From positions 8,063,001-8,127,000 of the forward strand of contig NZ_JARUBN010000001.1 of NCBI RefSeq assembly GCF_029626265.1: 64,000 nt of DNA. The letters run 5' to 3'. The DNA comes from Micromonospora sp. WMMD1102. GTDB lineage: Bacteria > Actinomycetota > Actinomycetes > Mycobacteriales > Micromonosporaceae. The notes beneath the pieces were generated by a model, which searched no databases, was not told where the DNA came from, and worked only from the letters and a program-made list of their open reading frames with translations. The position numbers and the translations under genes were made by a program. How positions within the stretch are numbered: the first letter of the stretch is position 1; the number at the start of each line of letters is the position of its first letter. Positions 54,661 through 63,386 of the stretch are shown in pieces.

Positions 54661-55986
54661 ATGTCGGTAACCCCGGGAAGGCAGCGTTTCGCACTGGTCG
54701 GCGCGGGTGCCCGGGCGGAGATGTTCGTCCGCGCCCTGGTGCTCGACCACCCGAACACGGCCGAACTCGTCGCCTTCGCCGACGTCAACCAGGCCCGGAT
54801 GGACGCGCACAACGGCTGGCTCGCCGAACTCGACTTCGCGCCGGTGCCGACCTACCTGGCCGGCGAGTTCTCCTCGATGCTGGAGAAGGAACGGGTCGAC
54901 GTGGTGCTGGTGACGAGCGTGGACCGCACCCACGACGAGTACGTCGTCGCCGCGCTCCGGGCCGGCTGCGACGTGATCACCGAGAAGCCGATGACCACCG
55001 ACGCGCCCCGGTGCGAGCGGATCCTGAAGGCCGTCGCGGAAACCGGCCGGAAGGTTTCGGTCGCCTTCAACTACCGCTACAACCCGTTGCACGAGAAGGT
55101 CCGGGAGGTACTCGCCGAGGGTGCCGTCGGCGAGATCGGCTCGGTCCACTTCGAGTGGCTGCTCGACGTACGCCACGGTGCCGACTACTTCCGGCGCTGG
55201 CACCGGGACAAGGCGAACTCCGGCGGGCTGATGGTGCACAAGGCCAGTCACCACTTCGACCTGGTCAACTGGTGGCTGGACGCCAACCCGGTGCGCGTCT
55301 ACGCCGCCGGCCGGCTCTTCTTCTACGGCGACGAGGCCGGCCGGCGACACGGCTACGCCCGCCCGTACGACCGGGCGCACGGTTCCCCGGACGCCGCCGA
55401 CGACCCGTTCGCGCTGCACCTGGCCGACCACCCCCGGCTGCGGGCGCTCTATCTGGAGGCGGAAGCCGAAGACGGCTACCACCGCGACCAGAACGTCTTC
55501 GCCCCCGGGGTCACCATCGAGGACGACATGGCGGTGCTGGCGCAGTACGACAACGGGGCCAGCATGAGTTACCACCTGACCGCGTACGCACCCTGGGAGG
55601 GCTACCGGGTGATGTTCAACGGCAGCCGGGGACGGCTCGAACTCGAGGTGGTGGAGAGCGACTTCGTCAGCCCGCAGGCGGCCGGCGAGCTGAAGGGCGC
55701 CGCACTGCACGGGGTGCAGGCAGCCGTGGAGGAGGGCTGGGCGAAGCTCACCCTGCGGCCGTTCTGGGAGCAGCCCCGGGAGATCCCGGTGACCGGCTAC
55801 ACCCGTACCGGACACGGCGGCGCGGACGCCCGGATGACCGCGGTGCTCTTCGGCGGCCACACCGACCCGATGAACCGGGCCGCCACCGCCCGGGACGGCG
55901 CACTCGCCCTGCTCACCGGCCTGGCCGCGAACCGCTCCTTCGAGACCGGCCACCCGGTAACCGTCGCCGAGCTGCTCACCATCTGA
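54661..55986 (+). CDS. Gfo/Idh/MocA family oxidoreductase
   Basis: The protein is 441 aa from ATG 54661 with GGAGG upstream. The Rossmann fold is at the N-terminus (FALVGAGARAEMFVRALVLD). EKPMTTDAPRC contains the EKP motif with the catalytic Lys, and SGGLMVHKASHHFDLVNWWL includes the substrate-site His-Asp. These enzymes oxidise or isomerise sugars with NAD(P). It is the first gene of the uronate cluster, with a LacI box in its promoter and a hairpin after it. Specific substrate unknown. Confidence 0.92.
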   Translation: MSVTPGRQRFALVGAGARAEMFVRALVLDHPNTAELVAFADVNQARMDAHNGWLAELDFAPVPTYLAGEFSSMLEKERVDVVLVTSVDRTHDEYVVAALRAGCDVITEKPMTTDAPRCERILKAVAETGRKVSVAFNYRYNPLHEKVREVLAEGAVGEIGSVHFEWLLDVRHGADYFRRWHRDKANSGGLMVHKASHHFDLVNWWLDANPVRVYAAGRLFFYGDEAGRRHGYARPYDRAHGSPDAADDPFALHLADHPRLRALYLEAEAEDGYHRDQNVFAPGVTIEDDMAVLAQYDNGASMSYHLTAYAPWEGYRVMFNGSRGRLELEVVESDFVSPQAAGELKGAALHGVQAAVEEGWAKLTLRPFWEQPREIPVTGYTRTGHGGADARMTAVLFGGHTDPMNRAATARDGALALLTGLAANRSFETGHPVTVAELLTI

Positions 55987-55998
55987 TGACCCGGGTGC

Positions 55999-56048
55999 AA
56001 GGAAGGGCCCCCTATACAACAGAAAACGATAAGCAGGGGCCCTTCCTT
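55999..56048. terminator. 13-bp hairpin between the oxidoreductase and uxaC
   Basis: AAGGAAGGGCCCC (55999-56011) is matched by its exact reverse complement at 56036-56048 with a 24-nt AT-rich loop. It may be a terminator or attenuator. Sequences of this AAGGAAGGGCCCC type are also common dispersed repeats in Micromonosporaceae. Confidence 0.6.
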
Positions 56049-56077
56049 ACACCACCGACCAGCCAAGGAGTTCGCTG

Positions 56078-57514
56078 GTGTCTGCCCAGTCCGACCGGCC
56101 CGACCTGCTCTTCCCGTCCGAGCCCAGCCAGCGGGCGATCGCCCGCGAGCTGTACGCGCTGGTCCGGGACCGGCCGCTGATCTCGCCGCACGGGCACGTG
56201 GACCCGGGCATCCTCGCCGACGACATCGCCTTCCCGGACCCGGCACGGCTGATCATCGTCCCGGACCACTACCTGACCCGGATGCTGCTCAGCCAGGGTG
56301 TCAGCCCGGCCGAGCTGGGCGTACCGGCGGTGGACGGCGAGCCGGTGGAGAGCGACGGGCGGACCATCTGGCGGCGGTTCGCGGCACACTGGCACCTGTT
56401 CCGGGGCACCCCGAGCCGACTCTGGCTGGAGGAGACCTTCCGGAACGTCTTCGGGATCGGGTCCCGGTTCTCGCCGGAGACCGCCGACGAGATCTACGAC
56501 TCGATCGCGGCGCAGCTCAGCCAGCCGGAGTTCCGGCCCCGGGCACTCTTCGAGCGGTTCAACATCGAGGTGCTGGCCACCACCGAGTCGCCGCTGGACG
56601 AGCTGGGCCGGCACGCCAAGCTCGCCGCCGACGGTTGGGGCGGGCCGGGCGGCCGGGTGGTCACCACCTTCCGGCCGGACAACGTGGTGGACATGGAGTT
56701 CGAGGGCTGGGCCGACAACGTCGTACGCCTCGGCGAGATCGCCGGCGAGGACACCGGCCGGTACGCCGGGTATCTCGCCGCGTTGCGTAGCCGTCGGGAG
56801 GCGTTCATCGCCGCCGGGGCGACCTCCACCGACCACGGCCATCCGACGGCGCTGACCCTGCGACTCGACGAGGCCGAGGCGGGCACGCTCTACGAACGCG
56901 GGCTGCGCGGCGAGGCGACGCCGGAGGACGCCGAGGCGTTCCGGGCGCACATGCTGGTCGAGTTCGCCCGGATGTCCATCGACGACGGGCTGGTGATGCA
57001 GCTGCACCCGGGCTCGGTGCGCAACCACAACCGCTGGCTCTACGCCAGGCACGGCCGGGACGTCGGCGGCGACATCCCGCAGGCCACCGAATACCTGCAC
57101 GCGCTCACCCCGCTGCTCGACGCGTACGGCAACGATCCCGGGCTGCGGGTCGTCGTCTACACGCTCGACGAGTACACCTTCACCCGGGAACTGGCCCCGC
57201 TGGCCGGCGGCTACCCGGCGCTCTACCTCGGCGCGCCCTGGTGGTTCCTGGACTCGCCCGAGGTGCTGCGCCGGTTCCGCGAGGCGGTCACCGAGACCGC
57301 CGGCTTCTACAACACCGCCGGTTTCGTCGACGACACCCGGGCGTTCTGCTCGATCCCGGTACGCCACGACGTCGCCCGGCGGATCGACGCCGGCTTCCTG
57401 GCCCGGCTGGTCGCCGAAGACCGGCTGCCGCTGGACGAGGCCGCCGAGACCATCGTCGACCTCGCTTACCACCTGCCCAAGAAGGTCTTCAAGCTCGGAA
57501 GCGGGGCCCGGTGA
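56078..57514 (+). CDS. uxaC: Uronate isomerase (glucuronate/galacturonate isomerase)
   Basis: The protein is 478 aa from GTG 56078 with AAGGAG. It interconverts D-glucuronate with D-fructuronate and D-galacturonate with D-tagaturonate. The amidohydrolase-fold landmarks are ISPHGHVDPGILADD (metal His-x-His), LATTESPLDELGRH, VMQLHPGSVRNHN and GAPWWFLDSPEVLRRFREAV. Length is standard. It is the key entry enzyme for pectin-derived galacturonate here. It follows a hairpin, so it may be expressed separately from the upstream oxidoreductase. The short gap to the next gene contains a GAGCGCGAGGAATGAGCGAG motif seen often in related genomes. Confidence 0.95.
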   Translation: MSAQSDRPDLLFPSEPSQRAIARELYALVRDRPLISPHGHVDPGILADDIAFPDPARLIIVPDHYLTRMLLSQGVSPAELGVPAVDGEPVESDGRTIWRRFAAHWHLFRGTPSRLWLEETFRNVFGIGSRFSPETADEIYDSIAAQLSQPEFRPRALFERFNIEVLATTESPLDELGRHAKLAADGWGGPGGRVVTTFRPDNVVDMEFEGWADNVVRLGEIAGEDTGRYAGYLAALRSRREAFIAAGATSTDHGHPTALTLRLDEAEAGTLYERGLRGEATPEDAEAFRAHMLVEFARMSIDDGLVMQLHPGSVRNHNRWLYARHGRDVGGDIPQATEYLHALTPLLDAYGNDPGLRVVVYTLDEYTFTRELAPLAGGYPALYLGAPWWFLDSPEVLRRFREAVTETAGFYNTAGFVDDTRAFCSIPVRHDVARRIDAGFLARLVAEDRLPLDEAAETIVDLAYHLPKKVFKLGSGAR

Positions 57515-57575
57515 GCGCGAGGAATGAGCGAGCGCAGCGATCCAGGCCCGCAGTCGCGAACGGAAGGCAGGCTCA

Positions 57576-58889
57576 GTGACGGTTACCATCACCGGCGTCG
57601 ACGTGCACGACGTGCGGTTTCCGACGGCGGCGGCCGGGGACGGCTCGGACGCGATCAACCGGGGTGACTACTCGGCCAGCTACGTCGAGTTGCGCACCGA
57701 CGCGCCGGACGGGACCTTCGGCGCCGGGTTCACCTTTACCAACGGCCGGGGCAACGAGCTGACCTGCGGCGCGATCCGCGCCCTGGCCCACCACGTCGTC
57801 GGGAAGACGATGGCAGAGATCGCGGCCGAGCCGGTGCAGTTCTGGCGGTCGCTCACCGCCGACGTGCAGCTGCGCTGGCTGGGGCCGGAGAAGGGCGTCA
57901 TCCACATGGCGACCGGCGCGCTCGTGAACGCGGTCTGGGACCTGCGGGCCAAGCTGGCGGGAAAGCCGCTGTGGCGACTGCTCGCCGAGATGCCGACCGA
58001 GGAACTGGTCCGCAATGTCGACTTCCACCACGTCATCGACGCGATCAATCCGGCCGAGGCCGCCGCGCTCCTCGACAAGGGGCAGGTCGGGCTCGCCGAC
58101 CGGCTCGCCGAGCTGGACCGGGACGGCTTCCCGTCGTACACCACCTCGGTGGGGTGGCTCGGCTATCCGGACGAGAAGGTCCGGGCACTGACCCGCCAGG
58201 CGTACGCCCAGGGGTGGCGGGCGATGAAGATGAAGGTCGGCGGCCCGGTCGACGACGACGTACGCCGGGCGCGGATCATCCGCCAGGAAATCGGCCCGGA
58301 CGCGCTGCTGATGATGGACGCCAACCAGGTCTGGGACGTCGACGAGGCGATCGGGAACATGTCGCGGCTGGTCGAGTTCGATCCGTACTGGATCGAGGAG
58401 CCGACGCACGCCGACGACGTACTCGGGCACGCCCGGATCGCCGAGGCGGTGACCGGACTCTCCGGCGGGCGCTGCCGGGTGGCCACCGGCGAGGTGGCGG
58501 CTAACCGGGTCATCTTCAAGCAGTTGATGCAGGCCGGGGCGATCGGGGTCTGCCAGATCGACGCCTGCCGGATCGGCGGCGTCAACGAGGTGCTCTCGGT
58601 GCTGCTGATGGCGGCGAAGTTCGGTGTGCCGGTCTGCCCGCACGCCGGCGGCGTCGGCCTCTGCGAGTACGTCCAGCACCTGGCGATCTTCGACTATCTG
58701 CGGGTCGGCACCTCGCTGGACGGCCGGATGGTCGAGTACGTCGACCACCTGCACGAGCACTTCGTCGACCCGGTACGCACCCGGAACGGCCGCTACCTGC
58801 TGCCCGAGCAGCCCGGTTACAGCGCGACGATGAAGCCGGCCTCGATCGCCGAGTACTCCTTCCCGGACGGCCCGGTATGGGCGGCGTGA
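57576..58889 (+). CDS. Enolase-superfamily sugar-acid dehydratase, L-fuconate dehydratase type
   Basis: The protein is 437 aa from GTG 57576. It aligns by eye with L-fuconate dehydratases: HDVRFPT and DGSDAINRGDYSASYVELRT at the start, FTNGRGNELTCGAIRAL, DVQLRWLGPEKGVIHMATGA, then WRAMKMKVGG (catalytic Lys), LLMMDANQVWD (metal Asp), WIEEPTHADDVLGH (metal Glu), VATGE (metal Glu) and CPHAGGVGLCE (catalytic His). The enzyme removes water from L-fuconate; related ones use L-galactonate or other acids. In this cluster it might act on a uronate-derived acid. Confidence 0.9.
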   Translation: MTVTITGVDVHDVRFPTAAAGDGSDAINRGDYSASYVELRTDAPDGTFGAGFTFTNGRGNELTCGAIRALAHHVVGKTMAEIAAEPVQFWRSLTADVQLRWLGPEKGVIHMATGALVNAVWDLRAKLAGKPLWRLLAEMPTEELVRNVDFHHVIDAINPAEAAALLDKGQVGLADRLAELDRDGFPSYTTSVGWLGYPDEKVRALTRQAYAQGWRAMKMKVGGPVDDDVRRARIIRQEIGPDALLMMDANQVWDVDEAIGNMSRLVEFDPYWIEEPTHADDVLGHARIAEAVTGLSGGRCRVATGEVAANRVIFKQLMQAGAIGVCQIDACRIGGVNEVLSVLLMAAKFGVPVCPHAGGVGLCEYVQHLAIFDYLRVGTSLDGRMVEYVDHLHEHFVDPVRTRNGRYLLPEQPGYSATMKPASIAEYSFPDGPVWAA

Positions 58890-60376
58890 CGGTCAACGCG
58901 TCCCGGCTCGGCCTCGGCACGCTGCGCCGGCTGCCGGCGGGAAGCCGCCCGCTGGTCCGGCCCGGCGCCGTGCCGGCCGGGATCGTGCACCTCGGGCTGG
59001 GCGCGTTCCACCGGGCGCACCAGGCCGTCTACACCGAGGAGGCGGTGGCGGCGGCCGGCGGCGACTGGGGCATCGTCGGGGTGGCGCCGCGCAGCACCGA
59101 TGTGGTCAGCAAACTCGCCGCCCAGGACTGCCTGTTCAGCGTGACCAGCAGCTCCGGGGCGGGCAACCAGACCCGGGTGGTCGGTGCGCTCGCCGGGGTC
59201 CGGCACGCGGCCAGCGATCCGGCGGCGATCGTCGCGCTGCTGGCCGACCCGGCGATCCGGGTGGTCACCCTGACGGTGACCGAGAAGGCGTACCAGCTCG
59301 ACCCGGCGACCGGCCTGCTCCGCCCGGACGAGGCGGTGCTGGCCGACCTGGGCAGCGACCGGCCGCCGCGGACGGTGCCGGGCCTGCTGGTCCGGGGCCT
59401 GCTCGCCCGGCTCGCCGCCGATGCCGGCCCGATCGCGCTGATGAGCTGCGACAACCTGCCGTCCAACGGGGAGCGGCTGCACAGCCTGGTCGGCCAGGCG
59501 CTCGGCCTGGTCGGCGACGGCGGGGGCGAGCGGATCGCCGGGTGGCTGCGGGAGAACGTCACGTTTCCGGGGACCATGGTGGACCGGATCGTGCCGGCGA
59601 GCACCCCGCAGACCCTGGCCGACGCGCAGGCGGCGCTCGGGGTGAGCGACCTGGCGGCGCTGGCGGCCGAGCCGTACCGGCAGTGGGTGATCGAGGACCG
59701 GTTCCCGGGTGGGCGACCGGCCTGGGAGCGGGCCGGGGTGGTGCTTACCGACGACGCCGGCCCGTGGGAGCGGCTGAAGCTGCGGGCACTGAACGGCGTG
59801 CACTCGGCGACCGCCTATCTGGGTGCGCTGGCCGGCCGGGAGACCATCGCCGAGGCGCTGGAGATCCCGCACCTGGCCGGGGTGCTGCGCCGGCTGATCG
59901 CCGAGGACGTGGCGGCGAGCTTCGCCCCGCCGGAGGGCGTCTCGGTGGTCGACTACGGCGAGCAGGTGTTGGAGCGCTTCGCCAACCCGGTGCTCCGGCA
60001 TCGGACCATCCAGATCGCCATGGACGGCTCGCAGAAGCTGCCGCAGCGGGTGCTGCACACCATCGCGGACCTGCGCGCGGCCGGGGCCCGGCCCCGGTGG
60101 GCGGCCCTGGTGGTGGCGGCCTGGATGCGTTTCGTCCAGGGCCGGGCCGACGACGGTACGCAGCTGCCGCTGGACGACCCGCTCGCCGACCGGATCCGGG
60201 CGGCCCTGGCCGCCGGCCGGGACTCGCCGGCCGGGGCGGCGGAGGCGCTCTTCGGGCTGACCGAGGTCTTCCCGGTCGAACTCGCCGCCGACGACGAGGT
60301 ACGCGAGCTGGTGGTCGGCTGGCTGACCGCGCTGGACCGGCACGGGGTGGAGCGGACACTGGCGGGTGCGGCATGA
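58877..60376 (+). CDS. Mannitol dehydrogenase family, D-mannonate/tagaturonate oxidoreductase
   Basis: The protein is 499 aa from ATG 58877; GTG 58886, overlapping the previous stop, is an alternative. The NAD-binding fold is in IVHLGLGAFHRAHQAVYTEE. VVTLTVTEKAYQLD and PIALMSCDNLPSNGERL follow, and the active-site block LKLRALNGVHSATAYLG has the conserved Lys. FANPVLRHRTIQIAMDGSQK is typical of the UxuB/UxaB branch. It would reduce fructuronate or tagaturonate made by UxaC. Coupled to both neighbours by start-stop overlaps. Confidence 0.9.
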   Translation: MGGVTVNASRLGLGTLRRLPAGSRPLVRPGAVPAGIVHLGLGAFHRAHQAVYTEEAVAAAGGDWGIVGVAPRSTDVVSKLAAQDCLFSVTSSSGAGNQTRVVGALAGVRHAASDPAAIVALLADPAIRVVTLTVTEKAYQLDPATGLLRPDEAVLADLGSDRPPRTVPGLLVRGLLARLAADAGPIALMSCDNLPSNGERLHSLVGQALGLVGDGGGERIAGWLRENVTFPGTMVDRIVPASTPQTLADAQAALGVSDLAALAAEPYRQWVIEDRFPGGRPAWERAGVVLTDDAGPWERLKLRALNGVHSATAYLGALAGRETIAEALEIPHLAGVLRRLIAEDVAASFAPPEGVSVVDYGEQVLERFANPVLRHRTIQIAMDGSQKLPQRVLHTIADLRAAGARPRWAALVVAAWMRFVQGRADDGTQLPLDDPLADRIRAALAAGRDSPAGAAEALFGLTEVFPVELAADDEVRELVVGWLTALDRHGVERTLAGAA

Positions 60377-61605
60377 CGGGGGTGGGTGCCCCGCCGAGGG
60401 TGGCCCTGGTCGGGGCGAGCGGGCACGGGATGTGGCACCGCCGCACGATGGCCCCGCTGCACGACGCCGGGCGGCTGGAGCTGGTCGCCCTGGTCGACGT
60501 ACGTCCGGTGGAGGCGGCACCGGACGCGCCCGTCCCGCCGGGTGCGGGGGTCTTCGTCGACCACCGGGAGATGTTGGCGGCGACCCGTCCTGACGTGGTG
60601 GTGATCTGCACCCCGCCGCACACCCACCTGCCGATCGCGCTGGACGCGATCGCGGCCGGGGTGGACCTGCTGCTGGAGAAGCCGCCGGTGCTGTCGCTGG
60701 CCGAGCACCGCACCCTGGCCGCCGCGCTGGCCGGGTCGGGCCGGGTGGCCCAGATCGGCTTCCAGGCGCTCGGCTCGGCGGCGCTGCGCGAGCTGACCTC
60801 GGCGGTCGCCGACGGGCGGCTGGGCCAGGTCACCGGGATCAGCACGGTCGCCTGCTGGCGACGCACCGACGGCTACTACGCGCGGGCACCGTGGGCGGGC
60901 CGGCGCAGCCTGGACGGCCGGCCGGCGCTGGACGGCGTACTCGTGAACCCGCTGGCGCACGCGGTGATGCAGTGTCTGGCGGTGGCCGGTGCGGCGGTGG
61001 CCGCCGGTGTGGTGGCGCCGCTGGCCACAGTGGATGGTGTCGCGCCGGACTGGCCGGCCCAGGTTGAGCTGGAGCGTTACCGGACCCGGCCGATCGAGGT
61101 GGACGACACCGCCGCGCTGCGGGCGACCCTCGGCTGCGGCCTGCCGGTGCTGGCGGCGGTGACGCTCGCCGGCGAGGAGTTCGTCGCCGGCGAGGTGGTC
61201 GTGCACGGCAGCGCCGGCCGGGCGGTGCTGGAGTACACGACTGACCGGTTGACGCTGCCCAGCGATCCGGGGCCGCGTGCGGTGCCGGGTCGGGTGAACC
61301 TGCTGGAGAACCTGCTGGCGCACCGGGCCGACCCGGGCGGGGTGCCGCTGGTCGCGCCGCTGGCCCGTACGGCGGCGTTCACCGCGCTGGCGCAGGCGAT
61401 CATCGCGGCGCCGGAACCGGAGCTGGTCGGCGGTGAGCGGGTGCTGGCGACCGGCGGGGGAGCGGACCGGGTGTTCACCATCCGGGGGGTCAACGCGGCG
61501 CTGCGCCGGGCGGCGGCCGAGGGTGCGCTGCTGTCCGAGCTGGGCGTGCCGTGGGCGGTGAAGCCGCACCGGGCGGCGGTGGAACGGGAGGCGGGCGATG
61601 ACTGA
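60373..61605 (+). CDS. Gfo/Idh/MocA family oxidoreductase
   Basis: The protein is 410 aa with ATGA overlap to the upstream gene. The Rossmann start RVALVGASGHGMWHRRTM, VVVICTPPHTHLPIALDAI and LLLEKPPVLSLAEHR (EKP motif) identify the family. The sugar-site motif after it reads DGVLVNPLAHAVMQCL, with Asn-x-x-x-His. It differs from the 54661 protein, so two distinct oxidoreductases serve the cluster. Substrate unknown. It is the last gene of the uxaC operon; a 254-bp gap with a LacI-type box follows. Confidence 0.9.
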   Translation: MTGVGAPPRVALVGASGHGMWHRRTMAPLHDAGRLELVALVDVRPVEAAPDAPVPPGAGVFVDHREMLAATRPDVVVICTPPHTHLPIALDAIAAGVDLLLEKPPVLSLAEHRTLAAALAGSGRVAQIGFQALGSAALRELTSAVADGRLGQVTGISTVACWRRTDGYYARAPWAGRRSLDGRPALDGVLVNPLAHAVMQCLAVAGAAVAAGVVAPLATVDGVAPDWPAQVELERYRTRPIEVDDTAALRATLGCGLPVLAAVTLAGEEFVAGEVVVHGSAGRAVLEYTTDRLTLPSDPGPRAVPGRVNLLENLLAHRADPGGVPLVAPLARTAAFTALAQAIIAAPEPELVGGERVLATGGGADRVFTIRGVNAALRRAAAEGALLSELGVPWAVKPHRAAVEREAGDD

Positions 61606-61747
61606 GCACCGGAGTTCCTGCGTGAGAACGGGCTGGAGACTGCAAATCATGGGGACAACCGTCCGATAGAAAACGGACCCAATATCCCTCTTCTCGGCGA
61701 ATGGTCGCCGGGACAATAGATATTGCCTTCCTTTCGTGCAACATTCC

Positions 61748-61792
61748 TGCAAACAGATTGCATTGACACTTTTAACTGCCGCTACCTACCGT
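61748..61792 (+). promoter_or_regulatory. LacI-type box and promoter of the pectate lyase gene
   Basis: TGCAAACAGATTGCA (61748-61762) is a TGCAA/TTGCA box with five bases between halves. TTGACA follows directly at 61763-61768, then an 18-base spacer and TACCGT at 61787-61792, a good -35/-10 pair for a vegetative-type promoter. The box abuts the -35, a position fitting repression by the LacI protein. It is in the AT-richest stretch of the region. Confidence 0.6.
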
Positions 61793-61859
61793 TCAATAAC
61801 AGAAAGATTTCGTCGTCGTTACGAGATCCGGTGAACAGTGGACAGACGCGGAGAGTGGC

Positions 61860-63221
61860 ATGCGATCGAGCAGGTTGACCGCCGCCGTGGTCGGCAGTCT
61901 TCTCGTGGTCTCCGGCGCCCTGGTGGCGGCGGCACAACCGGCCGGCGCGCACGGGCGGGACGGGTTGTCCCTGCCGGCCCGGCTGCTGGGCCGGCAGGCG
62001 TTGCCGGCCCGTGACGGCTGGGCCGCCGCCGGCCCCGGCACCTCCGGCGGCGCGGCGGCCACCCCGGACCAGGTGCACGTGGTCCGCACCCGGACCGAGC
62101 TGGTGCACGCCCTAGGTGGCGACAACGCCACCAACCGGCAGAACACCACCCCGAAAATCATCTTCGTCCGTGGGCTGGTCGACGGCTTCGAGGCCGCCGA
62201 CGGACGGCTGCTCGACTGCGCCGACCTGGCCGACCCGGAGTACTCGCTGGACGCCTACCTGGCCGCGTACGACCCGGCGAGCTGGGGACGGGTGGCACCG
62301 GCCGGGCCGCTGGAGCAGGCCCGGGTCAGGTCGGTTGCGAACCAGACCCGGCAGACCCAGATAAACGTCGGGTCGAACACCACGATCGTCGGGCTGCGCG
62401 GGGCCACCCTGTCCGGGCTGACCCTGATGGTGGACACCGCGGACAACGTGATCGTGCGCAACCTGACCCTCTCCGACGCCCGGGACTGCTTCCCGGCCTG
62501 GTCGCCGACGGACGGCGACGCCGGCAACTGGAATTCCCAGTTCGACCTGATGTCGGTACGCCGCAGCGAGAACGTCTGGGTCGACCACAACACCTTCACC
62601 GACGGCGACAACCCGGACAGCGGGCTGCCGGTCCACTTCGGACGGCCGTACACGGTGCACGACGGGTCGCTCGACATAACGCACACCGCCAGCCGGGTGA
62701 CCGCCTCGTACAACCGGTTCGTGGCCCGGGACAAGGTGATGCTGATCGGCTCGTCGAACACCGTCGGCCCGGACGTCGGCCGGCTCGACGTCACGCTGCA
62801 CCACAACCTCTTCGACGGCACCATGCAGCGGCTGCCCCGGGTGCGGTTCGGCCGGGTCGAAATCTACAACAACGCCTACCGGCTCGCCGGCGCCGAATTC
62901 GGGTACGCGATCGGCGTCGGCGTCCAGTCCGCGGTGTACGCCGAGCACAACCACTTCACCCTCGGCACCGGGATCACCGCCGCCGACCTGCTCTACGACT
63001 GGAGCGGCACGGCGATCACCGAGCGGGGCAACTGGGTACGCGAGGGGCGCGGGCCGGCCCGGCTGGTGAGCCTGCTGGCGGCGTACAACGCCGAGCACGA
63101 GCCCGACCTCGGCGGCGACGTCGGCTGGACGCCGACGCTGCGCTCCGGGCCGGTACTGCCCGCCCCGCTGGTGCCGCTGGTGGTGCAGGCCCTGGCCGGA
63201 GCCGACCGGCTGCCGGTCTGA
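61860..63221 (+). CDS. Secreted pectate lyase, polysaccharide lyase family 1
   Basis: The protein is 453 aa. Signal peptide at about 1-30 (RLTAAVVGSLLVVSGALVAA then AGAHG). The parallel beta-helix shows VDTADNVIVRNLTLSDARDC, WVDHNTFTDGDNPDSGLP (the family-1 metal site region with Asp), SYNRFVARDKVMLIGSS, and LDVTLHHNLFDGTMQRLPRVRFGRVEIYNN, the conserved R-x-P-R-x-R block holding the catalytic Arg. It would cleave homogalacturonan outside the cell by beta-elimination. Promoter with LacI box upstream. Tandem repeats follow the stop. Confidence 0.93.
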   Translation: MRSSRLTAAVVGSLLVVSGALVAAAQPAGAHGRDGLSLPARLLGRQALPARDGWAAAGPGTSGGAAATPDQVHVVRTRTELVHALGGDNATNRQNTTPKIIFVRGLVDGFEAADGRLLDCADLADPEYSLDAYLAAYDPASWGRVAPAGPLEQARVRSVANQTRQTQINVGSNTTIVGLRGATLSGLTLMVDTADNVIVRNLTLSDARDCFPAWSPTDGDAGNWNSQFDLMSVRRSENVWVDHNTFTDGDNPDSGLPVHFGRPYTVHDGSLDITHTASRVTASYNRFVARDKVMLIGSSNTVGPDVGRLDVTLHHNLFDGTMQRLPRVRFGRVEIYNNAYRLAGAEFGYAIGVGVQSAVYAEHNHFTLGTGITAADLLYDWSGTAITERGNWVREGRGPARLVSLLAAYNAEHEPDLGGDVGWTPTLRSGPVLPAPLVPLVVQALAGADRLPV

Positions 63222-63290
63222 CGACGGGAGTCGATTGGCTGCCGGTCCGACGACGGGGAGCCGGCCGGCTGCCGACCTGACGACGCCGCC
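63208..63290. repeat. 29-30 bp tandem repeat, about 2.5 copies
   Basis: Units starting GGCTGCCGGTC at 63208, 63237 and 63267 (the last more diverged) begin inside the end of the pectate lyase gene and cover the gap after it. Confidence 0.5.
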
Positions 63291-63386
63291 CGAACCGGCG
63301 AAGACGGCGGACACCGGGTCGCGGTGGCCGTCACTCCACCATCACGTGCCGCGCGACCGAGCGTGCGCGGCGGACATCGGAGGACG

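Noticed and set aside
53071..56019. 982-codon open frame on the minus strand
   Set aside because: It runs out of frame over LacI and antisense over the Gfo/Idh gene; an artefact of high GC.
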